From positions 1 to 64,000 of the forward strand of contig NZ_CADIJP010000022.1 of assembly GCF_902859725.1 (NCBI RefSeq): DNA of 64,000 nt. Direction: 5' to 3'. This stretch comes from Achromobacter mucicolens. Lineage in GTDB: Bacteria; Pseudomonadota; Gammaproteobacteria; Burkholderiales; Burkholderiaceae_B. A program made the position numbers and the translations under genes. Below the pieces are notes generated by a model, which was given only the letters and a program-made list of their open reading frames with translations, had not been told where the DNA came from and did not search any database. The first letter of the stretch is position 1. Each line of letters opens with the position of its first letter. Shown here piece by piece: positions 1-7,625 of the stretch.

Positions 1-195
1 GAGTGCGGGATAGCCCTCGGTGTTCAGGCGGGGAAACACCTCCCTGTCCCACGCGTAATCGGCAATGCCATAGCGCAGCGGATACAGGGGCACACCGCGT
101 TCGCAGGGCGGCGGGGAGATGGCTTTGCCCAGGCGCTTTTCATTCGGGCGAATGGAGCCCAGTGCCTTTTTGTAGTTCACCGCTTTGTCGTTCAC
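1..195 (-). CDS. Probable T6SS effector, VasX-like N-terminal region (partial)
   Basis: This is the first 65 codons of a gene that continues past the left edge. It starts at GTG 195, behind an AAAGGAG Shine-Dalgarno that includes the stop codon of the DUF4123 gene upstream. The visible part has a Cys-x-Arg-Gly motif followed by PLYPLRYGI, the pattern I associate with the VasX N-terminal region of type VI secretion effectors. The DUF4123 protein immediately upstream is the usual adaptor for such cargo, which supports the call. Nothing can be said about the toxic domain, because it lies outside the window. The family assignment rests on a short segment plus context. Confidence 0.6.
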   Translation of the reverse strand, partial: MNDKAVNYKKALGSIRPNEKRLGKAISPPPCERGVPLYPLRYGIADYAWDREVFPRLNTEGYPAL

Positions 196-209
196 CTGAT
201 GAGGCTCCT

Positions 210-1148
210 TTACCGCGCCACGAGGGTCGAGAGCCGCGCTTCGGCGTCCACCAACCGCTGTTTTCCCGGAATGTGCCGGCTGGTCAGCATTTCGCGAAGC
301 GCGTTGTCTGTGGAGAAAAACGCTTGCGGGTAGCGAAAGCGCAGATCGACGTAGCGGCGAACGTCGCGTTCCAAGGTGAGTGCGAGTTGATCGGCCGCCT
401 CGTGCATGAAGAGGTCGATGCAACGCCACAGGACTGGTTCATTCTTTGGATCGTCGTAGGCCGGCGTTCGCTGGCGAACACTGCGCGCGCAGTCACGCAT
501 GAACCACGCGAGGCTGGCCTCGTCGAGTGAGATCTCATCGGCTTTCGTCAAGGCGATGGGCTCGTCCAGCGCGGTTGTGGCTTGCCCCGGGAAGGGAGAG
601 TCCGCAACCAGCCATTCGCCCTGATGCGGGTTGCCCGCGTACCAGATGAAACGTTGAATGGGGCCGAACAGCCTGGCCAGGGCGTGCGCGTTCAAGCCTT
701 CACAGAACTCTTCAAGCGCCCGCGCGCCGTTAAGGCTGAAGCTGATCGGAAGTCCGTCTGAACCCGTCAGTTGATGCAACTGTTGCAGATGGGCGACCAG
801 GGTGTCGTGATCGTCAGAGGCGAGCAGGATGATCCCCGTTTGCTGACGGAACCAATGGTCAAGGGCGTGAGTGAACAAGGCCTCGTCGAGGGGCACGAGC
901 AGGGGACCATGACGATAGCCTGGGTTGCGGTACTCCCGAGGCGTGTCGCGCCACACCCACCGGTGCTCGAATCCCCTTGTGATTCGCAGAACGTCGCTTT
1001 CGAGTGTGTCGCTGCGGGCGCCGTCCAGAAAAAGCCAGGGGCGGATACCGTGTTCCAGCGAGGTCCAATCCGGACATGCCAATGTACTTACCACCCGACG
1101 CGTCCATCTGGACGCCTCGGCCGTCAAATCAGTCGCCGCTCCCGCCAT
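210..1148 (-). CDS. DUF4123 domain protein, T6SS effector adaptor
   Basis: A 312-residue protein with the DUF4123 fold signature: an early WLFLDGA strand, then RHGPLLVPLD and a GIILLASDD segment. DUF4123 proteins (Tap/TEC class) are known to bind one effector and load it onto the VgrG spike of a type VI secretion system. The gene ends 14 bases before the GTG start of a VasX-like effector, so the two are almost certainly co-translated and are probable partners. The chosen ATG has only a weak ribosome site; a start within the next ~40 codons is possible because the conserved region begins near residue 37. No VgrG or immunity gene is visible in this window. Confidence 0.8.
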   Translation of the reverse strand: MAGAATDLTAEASRWTRRVVSTLACPDWTSLEHGIRPWLFLDGARSDTLESDVLRITRGFEHRWVWRDTPREYRNPGYRHGPLLVPLDEALFTHALDHWFRQQTGIILLASDDHDTLVAHLQQLHQLTGSDGLPISFSLNGARALEEFCEGLNAHALARLFGPIQRFIWYAGNPHQGEWLVADSPFPGQATTALDEPIALTKADEISLDEASLAWFMRDCARSVRQRTPAYDDPKNEPVLWRCIDLFMHEAADQLALTLERDVRRYVDLRFRYPQAFFSTDNALREMLTSRHIPGKQRLVDAEARLSTLVAR

Positions 1149-1164
1149 GTGAGTTTCACTCGTT

Positions 1165-1188
1165 GATTGAACGAAAAGTCGTTCAATC
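1165..1188. promoter_or_regulatory. Perfect inverted repeat upstream of the DUF4123 gene
   Basis: A 10-bp perfect inverted repeat, GATTGAACGA and its complement, is separated by four bases. It lies 17 bases upstream of the DUF4123 start codon. No T-run follows it on either strand, so it does not look like a terminator. The size and symmetry fit a dimeric repressor operator (TetR-like), but it could also be an mRNA 5' hairpin. Confidence 0.4.
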
Positions 1189-1254
1189 TAAGGCGGGGCC
1201 GCCCCCTTGGACATATGAATACTTCGAAACTGCTGAGGAGCGGGTCCGAGTTAT

Positions 1255-1296
1255 CAGAAAGAAAAATCCCCACGCAGCGTAACGCTTCGTGGGGAT
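1255..1296 (-). terminator. Rho-independent terminator downstream of metF
   Basis: A 14-bp stem with one mismatch (ATCCCCACG...CGTGGGGAT) and a three-base loop is followed, on the minus strand, by a run of T residues and a T-rich tail (1255-1266). It sits about 90 bases past the metF stop codon and would end the ahcY-metF transcript. Confidence 0.8.
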
Positions 1297-1384
1297 CGAT
1301 CTGACTACCTTATTAAGACCGGCGAAGACGCCAGCCCTTTGCCATAACCGTCAGCGGCATTTCCGCCGCCGCGCCGCCGACCGC

Positions 1385-2227
1385 TTACACCGTCAGTTCC
1401 TTCCAGATCGCCAGCGGCGCTTCGGAATGGTTCAGCGTGTAGAAATGCAGGCCGGGCGCGCCGTTGTCCAGCAGCGTCTGGCACAGCTCGGTCACGACGT
1501 CCACGCCGAAGGCGCGGATGGAGGCCTTGTCGTCGCCGAATTCGGCCAGGCGCAGGCGGATCCAGCGCGGGACTTCAGCCCCGCACATTTCCGAGAACCG
1601 CAGCAGCTGCGTGTGGTTCGTGATGGGCATGATGCCCGGCACGATCGGCACGCTCACGCCCTTGGCGCGGGCCCGGTCGACGAAGTCGAAATAGGCGTCG
1701 GCGTTGAAGAAATACTGCGTGATGGCGGCATCGGCGCCCGCCTTCACCTTGCTCACGAAATGGGCCAGGTCGGCCGAGGGATTGGTGGCCTGGGGGTGCA
1801 TTTCGGGATAGGCGGCCACTTCGATGTGGAACCAGTCGCCGGTTTCCTCGCGGATGAACGACACCAGTTCGTTGGCGTAGCGCAGCTCGCCCGCGTCGCC
1901 GCCCATGCCCGACGGCAGGTCGCCGCGCAGGGCCACCACGCGCCGCACGCCTTCGCCCTTGTAGGCCTGCAGGATGTCCCGCAGGTCCTGGCGCGAGGCG
2001 CCCACGCACGACAGGTGCGGCGCGGCGTCGCAACCCAGATTGCGCAGCGTGCGCACGGCGTCGGCAGTGCCGGCGCGCGTGGAGCCGCCCGCGCCGAACG
2101 TCACGCTGACGTACTTGGGCTGGATGGCCAGCATCTGCTTGGCCGCGCGCACCAGCCGCTCCTGGCCGGCCAGGTCGCGGGGAGGAAAGAATTCCAGACT
2201 GAAAGCAGGAGAAATCGATTCAGACAT
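1385..2227 (-). CDS. metF: 5,10-methylenetetrahydrofolate reductase
   Basis: Reduces 5,10-methylene-THF to 5-methyl-THF, the methyl donor for methionine synthase. The product is 280 residues, normal for bacterial MetF, and opens with the family pattern SLEFFPPRD near residue 10. The ATG at 2227 was chosen because the reading frame upstream of it is low-complexity sequence unlike MetF. It is the last gene of a leftward group (ahcY, PF04020 protein, metF) and has a terminator after it. ahcY and metF both act in the methyl cycle, which makes shared control by the SAH riboswitch upstream of ahcY plausible, although a 140-base gap separates metF from the gene before it. Confidence 0.95.
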   Translation of the reverse strand: MSESISPAFSLEFFPPRDLAGQERLVRAAKQMLAIQPKYVSVTFGAGGSTRAGTADAVRTLRNLGCDAAPHLSCVGASRQDLRDILQAYKGEGVRRVVALRGDLPSGMGGDAGELRYANELVSFIREETGDWFHIEVAAYPEMHPQATNPSADLAHFVSKVKAGADAAITQYFFNADAYFDFVDRARAKGVSVPIVPGIMPITNHTQLLRFSEMCGAEVPRWIRLRLAEFGDDKASIRAFGVDVVTELCQTLLDNGAPGLHFYTLNHSEAPLAIWKELTV

Positions 2228-2367
2228 ATCAGTATTTTTATGGCTAAGCGCCGCATTCGGCCAGTGTGACAGCGCGGGGTGCAGCGGATCCGGGCTCCGC
2301 CGGTCCGCAGGCACGCCCCTGGGGGAAGCGCGCAGCGCTCGGGGGGCTCTACCGTCGGGGGGGCCCT

Positions 2368-2706
2368 CTACGGGATCAGCTTGGTCAGGAGACCGGAAAT
2401 GATGCTGTACAGGATCGCGCCACCCACGGCCCACCAGAACCCGTTGACCTGGAATCCCTTGAGCACGGAGCCCACGAACCAGAACAGCAAGGCGTTGATG
2501 ACGATGAGAAAAAGCCCGAGGGTAACGATCGTGATGGGCAGCGTCAGCAGCACCAGGACCGGCTTGACCAGCATGTTCACCAGGCCCAGCACCAGCGCGG
2601 CGATGAGCGCCGAACCGAAACTGGCCACCGTGATGCCGGGCAGCAGGTAGGCAACGGCCAGCAAGGCCACCGCGTTCAGGATCCAGACGAGTATCAGTGT
2701 CACCAT
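2368..2706 (-). CDS. Small PF04020 (phage holin IV/YvlD-type) membrane protein
   Basis: A 112-residue hydrophobic protein with about four predicted membrane segments and the PF04020 pattern: an N-terminal membrane helix ending in LPGI, then a long stretch rich in Leu and Val. The family is common in bacterial chromosomes and has no established biochemical role; the holin name is historical. The ATG at 2706 has an AGGAG site six bases upstream, and the frame before it does not resemble the family. It lies between ahcY and metF on the same strand, so it is probably on the riboswitch-controlled transcript. No phage genes are nearby. Confidence 0.85.
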   Translation of the reverse strand: MVTLILVWILNAVALLAVAYLLPGITVASFGSALIAALVLGLVNMLVKPVLVLLTLPITIVTLGLFLIVINALLFWFVGSVLKGFQVNGFWWAVGGAILYSIISGLLTKLIP

Positions 2707-2826
2707 GTTCGAACTCCTGTATTGACGCTCCGCGGACCCGTCGACGCCGGGCGAGGACGGGCGTGACCCGCAGATCGGAAAATCCGCGCCGACATGGCGC
2801 GGCATTTTCCTATTGTGCTACATCCA

Positions 2827-4245
2827 TCAATAGCGGTAGTGATTGGGCTTGTAGGGGCCCTCGACCGGCACGCTGATGTAGTCGGCCTGATCCTGGCGCA
2901 GCGTCGTGAGCTTGACGCCCAGCTTCTTCAGGTGCAGGCGGGCGACCTTCTCGTCCAGGTGCTTGGGCAGCACGTAGACTTCGCCGGACTTGTAGGCTTC
3001 GTTGCGCGTGAACAGTTCGATCTGGGCGATCGTCTGGTTGGCGAACGAGGACGACATCACGAACGAGGGGTGGCCGGTGGCGCAGCCCAGGTTCACGAGA
3101 CGGCCCTGCGCCAGCAGGATGATGCGCTTGCCGTCCGGGAAGATGACGTGGTCGACTTGGGGCTTGATTTCTTCCCACTTGCAGTCGGCCAGGGCAGCGA
3201 CGTCGATTTCGTTGTCGAAGTGGCCGATGTTGCAGACGATGGCCTGGTCCTTCATGGCGTTCATGTGCTCGCGCGTGATCACATGGTAGTTGCCGGTGGC
3301 GGTGACAAAGATGTCGCCGTGGGCAGCGGCTTCTTCCATCGTCACGACCTTGAAGCCTTCCATGGCGGCCTGCAAGGCGCAGATCGGGTCGATTTCGGTG
3401 ACCCATACTTGCGCGCGCAGCGCGACCAGCGCCTGGGCGCAGCCCTTGCCCACGTCGCCGTAACCGGCCACAACCGCAATCTTGCCGGCGACCATGACGT
3501 CGGTGGCGCGCTTGATGCCGTCAACCAGCGATTCGCGGCAGCCGTACAGGTTGTCGAACTTGGACTTGGTGACCGAGTCGTTGACGTTGATGGCGGCAAA
3601 CGCCAGCTCGCCCTTTTGCGACATCTGGTACAGGCGATGCACGCCGGTGGTGGTTTCTTCGGTCACGCCCTTGATCAGCGCCAGGCGGGTCGAGTACCAC
3701 TTCGGATCGCGCTTGAGCGTTTCCTTGATGGCGGCGAACAGGATGCGCTCTTCGTCGCTGCCCGGGTTGGCCAGGACGGAGAGGTCCTTTTCGGCCTTGG
3801 TGCCCAGGTGCAGCATCAACGTGGCGTCGCCGCCATCGTCCAGGATCATGTTGGCGTTCTGGCCGTTGGGCCATTCGAAGATCTTGTGCGTGTACTGCCA
3901 GTACTCTTCCAGCGTCTCGCCCTTGACGGCGAAGACCGGCGTGCCGGACGCGGCGATGGCGGCGGCGGCGTGGTCCTGCGTGGAGAAGATGTTGCACGAA
4001 GCCCAACGCACTTCGGCGCCCAGCGCCACCAGCGTTTCGATCAGAACGCCGGTCTGGATGGTCATGTGCAGGCTGCCGGCGATGCGCGCGCCCTTGAGCG
4101 GCTGCGACGCGGCGAACTCCTCGCGGATGGCCATCAGGCCGGGCATTTCGGTTTCGGCGATGGCCAGTTCGCGGCGGCCCCAGCCGGCCAGCGACATGTC
4201 GGCGACGAGGTAGTCGGTAAAGGATTTATCAGTCACAGCGTTCAT
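2827..4245 (-). CDS. ahcY: Adenosylhomocysteinase (SAH hydrolase)
   Basis: Splits S-adenosylhomocysteine into adenosine and homocysteine, relieving product inhibition of methyltransferases. The 472-residue product has the expected substrate domain, the NAD-binding motif [10 protein letters not shown] in the central region, and the family C-terminus ending in HYRY. Its length matches proteobacterial enzymes carrying the ~40-residue insertion. Expression is probably controlled by the SAH riboswitch at about 4402-4491, which would switch the gene on when SAH accumulates. The small membrane protein and metF follow on the same strand. Confidence 0.97.
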   Translation of the reverse strand: MNAVTDKSFTDYLVADMSLAGWGRRELAIAETEMPGLMAIREEFAASQPLKGARIAGSLHMTIQTGVLIETLVALGAEVRWASCNIFSTQDHAAAAIAASGTPVFAVKGETLEEYWQYTHKIFEWPNGQNANMILDDGGDATLMLHLGTKAEKDLSVLANPGSDEERILFAAIKETLKRDPKWYSTRLALIKGVTEETTTGVHRLYQMSQKGELAFAAINVNDSVTKSKFDNLYGCRESLVDGIKRATDVMVAGKIAVVAGYGDVGKGCAQALVALRAQVWVTEIDPICALQAAMEGFKVVTMEEAAAHGDIFVTATGNYHVITREHMNAMKDQAIVCNIGHFDNEIDVAALADCKWEEIKPQVDHVIFPDGKRIILLAQGRLVNLGCATGHPSFVMSSSFANQTIAQIELFTRNEAYKSGEVYVLPKHLDEKVARLHLKKLGVKLTTLRQDQADYISVPVEGPYKPNHYRY

Positions 4246-4401
4246 GGTGTGTAGGCTCCACGTAAATTACGAACGGCGCACGAGATGGCCGGACAACGCG
4301 AATACACCACGACAGTCGAGTGCTCGCCTTTCCCGCCATACGCGACAAAGGTGAGCGCCGTTGCTGTAGCGACGCGCAGGGCGCGGCGCTTGAACAAGGA
4401 T

Positions 4402-4491
4402 TCCTGAGCCTGGCGAGCCGGGGTCCGCATGGGGTGGCCGCGCAAGGGGGCCACCTGGGGAACCGCAGGGTCGTCGCAACGCTCCTCAGGA
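4402..4491 (-). promoter_or_regulatory. SAH riboswitch upstream of ahcY
   Basis: On the minus strand the leader reads CCTGAGGAGCGTTGCGACG at its 5' end and GCCAGGCTCAGG at its 3' end, closed by the complementary CCTGAG/CTCAGG stem. This matches the conserved core of the SAH riboswitch (a GAGGAGCGYUGC-type strand and a CCAGGCUC strand). It lies 157 bases upstream of ahcY, the canonical target gene of the class in beta- and gammaproteobacteria. A TACAAT box just upstream would start the transcript at the first helix. Recognition is by eye. Confidence 0.9.
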
Positions 4492-4500
4492 TTGCCGGGC

Positions 4501-4506
4501 ATTGTA
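4501..4506 (-). promoter_or_regulatory. Candidate -10 box for the ahcY leader
   Basis: TACAAT on the minus strand sits 10 bases before the first riboswitch stem. No convincing -35 hexamer was found at 16-18 bases, so the assignment rests on position and the -10 match only. Confidence 0.45.
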
Positions 4507-4554
4507 CAAGGTTGGCGCCCCGAACGGCCAGCACATCCGGGGCGCGCGTCTGTT

Positions 4555-5601
4555 TCAGGTTGTGGTGGCCCAGGCGTTGGCCGCCCCGCGCGAATCGCCC
4601 TGCGTCAGCGGCACCAGTGCATCCAGCAGGTCCGCGGCGACCGAATCCCAGCTGCGGGTCAGCGCCTGCGCCCGCACGGCGTCGCGGTCCAGCGGCAGCG
4701 CGGCCAGGCAGGCGCGCTTCAGGTCGTCGTCCAGCCGGCCCGTGACGCCCTCCTGCACCACGGCAATGGGCGCCTCGCTGCGGAAGGCGGCAACCGGCGT
4801 GCCGCAGGCCATCGCCTCCAGCATGACAAGCCCGAAGGTATCGGTCAGGCTGGGAAACACGAAGACGTCGGCCGCCGCGTAATACCCCGGCAGCGCGCCG
4901 TCCTGCTGCATGCCCAGGAAGACGGCGTCGGGAAAGCGCTTTTTCAGGCGCGCCTCGTCGGGCCCCGCGCCCACCACCACCTTCGTGCCCGGCAGATCCA
5001 GGGACAGGAAGGCGTCCAGGTTCTTTTCCTTGGCGACGCGGCCCACGCTCAGCCAGACGGGCCGGGGCAGATCCCGGAACGCCTGGCTGGACGAGGGTTG
5101 GAATTTGCGCGGATCGACCCCGCGCGACCAGACCCGCAGATTGGCCAGACCGCGCCGCACGAGGATGTCGCGCACCGTGGGCGTGGGCACCAGCACGCAC
5201 TGCGACGGCCGGTGAAACCAGCGCAGGTAGCGCCACGGCAGCGAGGCGGGGATGCCCATGCGCGCCTCTAAGTAGTCGGGAAACATGGTGTGAAAGGACG
5301 TGGTGAAGCGCCAGCCGCGCCGCAGCGCCATGCGGCGGGCCGCCAGCCCCAGCGGGCCTTCCGTGGCGATGTGCAGCGCATCGGGAATGGTGTCGCCCAG
5401 CACGCGACGCAATTGCCGTCCGGGCGTGAGGCATAGCCGCAGATCGGGTTCGGAAGGCGCGGGGATGGTTCGGCTGCCCTCGGGGCTCACCACGATCAGC
5501 TCGTGGCCCCATTCGCTGAGGATCTGCCGCATGGTCGTCCAGGTGCGGACGACGCCGTTGACTTGCGGATGCCAGGCATCCGTGACGAGAACGATGCGCA
5601 T
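4555..5601 (-). CDS. GT4-family glycosyltransferase
   Basis: A 348-residue GT-B fold glycosyltransferase. The N-terminus MRIVLVTDAWHPQVNGVV and the C-terminal DTFGLVMLEAMACGTPVAAF are typical of the group related to GDP-mannose-dependent alpha-mannosyltransferases (MgtA/PimB type) and SQDG synthase. It probably transfers a sugar to a lipid or glycan at the inner face of the cytoplasmic membrane; donor and acceptor cannot be told from sequence. The ATG at 5601 begins the Rossmann strand directly. It lies upstream of ahcY on the same strand but has no evident functional link to it. Confidence 0.85.
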   Translation of the reverse strand: MRIVLVTDAWHPQVNGVVRTWTTMRQILSEWGHELIVVSPEGSRTIPAPSEPDLRLCLTPGRQLRRVLGDTIPDALHIATEGPLGLAARRMALRRGWRFTTSFHTMFPDYLEARMGIPASLPWRYLRWFHRPSQCVLVPTPTVRDILVRRGLANLRVWSRGVDPRKFQPSSSQAFRDLPRPVWLSVGRVAKEKNLDAFLSLDLPGTKVVVGAGPDEARLKKRFPDAVFLGMQQDGALPGYYAAADVFVFPSLTDTFGLVMLEAMACGTPVAAFRSEAPIAVVQEGVTGRLDDDLKRACLAALPLDRDAVRAQALTRSWDSVAADLLDALVPLTQGDSRGAANAWATTT

Positions 5602-5721
5602 GATGGAGCCGGAAGTGGGCAATGGCGCTATTGAGCCTACGCCATGTGACAAGCCCAAGACGGGGACAGGGTCCCGGCCCTCAACGCCACGAAAGCGGTG
5701 TGGCGCCCCCGGCGCGGCGCG

Positions 5722-5958
5722 TCAGTTGTTGCGCCGCGGATATCCTTGCGACCGGATGCGGATCCAGACTTCGCGCTTTTCGGCTTCCGACATGAACACC
5801 CAGTTGGCGACTTCCATGGCGGTGCGGCCGCAGCCGCGGCAGATGTCGTCAAACAGCGTGGAGCAGACGGCCACGCAGGGCGAATCCGAGGCCTTGAAGG
5901 CGCGTTGCGCGTCCTCGGCGTCGGGCAATTCGGAAAGATCGGCGAAGTAACGATTCAT
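5722..5958 (-). CDS. DUF1289 small Cys-rich protein
   Basis: A 78-residue protein with the DUF1289 signature: SPCVAVCS, then ICRGCGRT, then EVANWVFMSEAEK. The four cysteines in two pairs suggest a metal site, but the function of this widespread proteobacterial family is unknown. The ATG at 5958 gives the usual family length. It stands alone between a glycosyltransferase and a hydrolase on the same strand. Confidence 0.85.
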   Translation of the reverse strand: MNRYFADLSELPDAEDAQRAFKASDSPCVAVCSTLFDDICRGCGRTAMEVANWVFMSEAEKREVWIRIRSQGYPRRNN

Positions 5959-6049
5959 GGGGCGAAGGTTAACACCAGGGGTGCGTCCCTTTTTGGATAT
6001 CCCTATCGCCGCCAAGGCTTGGTCGACACGCGGACCCGCCCCGCCTGCC

Positions 6050-6937
6050 TCAGCGCCAACCGAAGAAATCGCCTGCCTCGGCCAGCACCGCGTGCGGCGA
6101 TTCCTCCGCGAGGTAATGCGCGCCCGGCAGCGGCCCGCCCGTCACGTCGTCGGCCACCGCGCGCCACAGCGCCAGCACATCGAAGTTGCGGCCGACGGCC
6201 CCGCGCTCGCCCCACATCGCGCGCACCGGCATGCGCAGGCGCTCGCCGGCCGCGCGGCCCGCTTCGTCATGCGCAAGATCGATCGTGGCCGAGGCGCGGT
6301 AGTCCTCGCAGATGCCCGTGGCCCACCCGGGCTGACGCGCGGCGCGCTCGTATTCCGCCATGGCCTCGTTGGAAAAGTGCGCCAGCCCGCCTGGCCGGCC
6401 GCCCATCACGGACCGCAGGTAGAAGACCGGATCGTGTTCGATCATCGTTTCAGGCACGGGGGCCGGCTGGATCAGCCAGAACCAATGGAAATAGGCCTGC
6501 GCAAAGGCGCGCGTCGTGCCTTCGTACATGTCCAGCGTGGGCGCGATGTCCAGCAGCATCATGCGGGCGACGGCCTCGGGATGGTCCAGCGCCAGCCGAT
6601 GCGCGACCCGCGCGCCGCGGTCATGGGCCAGGATCTCGAAGCGGTCATGTCCCAGGCCGCGCATCAGCGCCACCATGTCCGCCGCCATGACCCGCTTGGA
6701 ATGCTTGGCGTGATCGGCGCTGGCGGCGGGCTTGCCGCTGTCGCCATAGCCGCGCAGGTCCGCGGCCACGCAGGTGCGATGACGCGTCAGCTCGGGCCAG
6801 ACGCGGTGCCAGATGGCGTGGGTCTGCGGATGCCCGTGCAAGAGCAGCAGCGGCGGACCCGAGCCGTCGATGCGGGCGGCGATCTCCACACCGTTGGCGG
6901 CAAAGCGCCGCACCGGCAGGTCGAAAAAGGCGGTCAT
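6050..6937 (-). CDS. Alpha/beta hydrolase, haloacetate (fluoroacetate) dehalogenase-like
   Basis: A 295-residue alpha/beta hydrolase in which the nucleophile is Asp, not Ser (AHDRGAR, Asp about 106), followed by a His-Trp pair in YFHWFWL and a catalytic His in GAHYLAEE near residue 274. This combination is characteristic of fluoroacetate/haloacetate dehalogenases, which displace halide through an aspartyl ester. The ATG at 6937 has AGGAG nine bases upstream; the in-frame ATG at 6946 abuts the AGGAG and is less likely. It follows the leuC/leuD pair on the same strand after about 40 bases. The real substrate is unknown, since the family also includes enzymes acting on other small acids or epoxides. 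Confidence 0.8.
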   Translation of the reverse strand: MTAFFDLPVRRFAANGVEIAARIDGSGPPLLLLHGHPQTHAIWHRVWPELTRHRTCVAADLRGYGDSGKPAASADHAKHSKRVMAADMVALMRGLGHDRFEILAHDRGARVAHRLALDHPEAVARMMLLDIAPTLDMYEGTTRAFAQAYFHWFWLIQPAPVPETMIEHDPVFYLRSVMGGRPGGLAHFSNEAMAEYERAARQPGWATGICEDYRASATIDLAHDEAGRAAGERLRMPVRAMWGERGAVGRNFDVLALWRAVADDVTGGPLPGAHYLAEESPHAVLAEAGDFFGWR

Positions 6938-6974
6938 CTGCGTCATCTCCTATCGTCGTGCCGCAACTGCCGCG

Positions 6975-7625
6975 TCAGGCGGCGTCCAGCCGGTCGCGCA
7001 CCTGGCGCGCCACGTCCTTCATCCACGGAAAGCGCGCCCAATGGCGGGCTTCGAAACGCTCGACGTCCGGCAACTGCTGCAGCGTCGCGCCCACCATGTC
7101 CTGCCCCTGCGCGAACATGCTGCGATGCCGCGCCGGCAGGTCAAAGCGGGCCTGCCAGCCATCGGCGGCGCGCACCTGGCCGGCCATCACGTCGATGCCG
7201 ACGCGGTTGGATCCGGCCGCCGGGGTATTGGACACCTTCGAGAGCAGCGCGTCGACCTCGGCGGGCGGCAGCGTCACCAAGAGCAATCCGTTGTTGAGCG
7301 CGTTGAAATAGAAGATTTCGCCAAAGCTGGACGCGATCACCGCCCGGATGCCGAACTGCTGCAAGCCCCAGACGGCGTGTTCACGGCTGGAGCCGCAGCC
7401 AAAGTTGGGGCCCGCCACCAGAATGCTGGCGCCAGCATAGGCCGGCTGGTTCAGCACGCAGTCCGGCCGCGGCGCGCCCTGCTCATCAAAGCGCAGGTCG
7501 TACAGCAGGCCCTTGTCCAGCCCGGCCTTGTCGATGATGCGCAGAAACTGCTTGGGCATGATCTGGTCGGTGTCCAGATTGGAATACGGCAGCGGCGCGG
7601 CCACGCCTTCGATCATTGCAGTCAT
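6975..7625 (-). CDS. leuD: 3-isopropylmalate dehydratase small subunit type
   Basis: A 216-residue swivel domain of the aconitase superfamily. It has the small-subunit motifs YSNLDTDQIMPKQF at the N-terminus and GPNFGCGSSREHA in the middle. It pairs with the large subunit encoded just upstream; the ATG at 7625 overlaps the leuC stop codon by four bases (ATGA), a sign of translational coupling. No leuB or leuA is present, while a Bug receptor and a dehalogenase-like hydrolase flank the pair. This may therefore be a second copy used on another hydroxyacid (for example citraconate or a methylmalate) rather than the leucine enzyme. Confidence 0.85.
   Translation of the reverse strand: MTAMIEGVAAPLPYSNLDTDQIMPKQFLRIIDKAGLDKGLLYDLRFDEQGAPRPDCVLNQPAYAGASILVAGPNFGCGSSREHAVWGLQQFGIRAVIASSFGEIFYFNALNNGLLLVTLPPAEVDALLSKVSNTPAAGSNRVGIDVMAGQVRAADGWQARFDLPARHRSMFAQGQDMVGATLQQLPDVERFEARHWARFPWMKDVARQVRDRLDAA

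Larger units (their letters stand above)
4246..4554 (-). other. Intergenic leader between the GT4 gene and ahcY
   Basis: This 309-base gap contains the ahcY promoter candidate and the SAH riboswitch in its upstream half. The 157 bases between the riboswitch and ahcY hold no gene that I can support and no clear terminator, so how the riboswitch controls output (translation or termination) is not obvious from the sequence. Confidence 0.6.

Noticed and set aside
1289-2269. 326-codon plus-strand frame opposite metF
   Set aside because: Antisense of metF, low-complexity product.
2368-2706. Prophage remnant suggested by the holin family name
   Set aside because: PF04020 proteins are chromosomal membrane proteins, and no lysozyme, integrase or structural phage gene is nearby.
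2794-4254. Long plus-strand open frame (486 codons) opposite ahcY
   Set aside because: Antisense shadow of a highly conserved gene in GC-rich DNA; the translation is low-complexity (Gly, Val, Asp, His) with no family resemblance.
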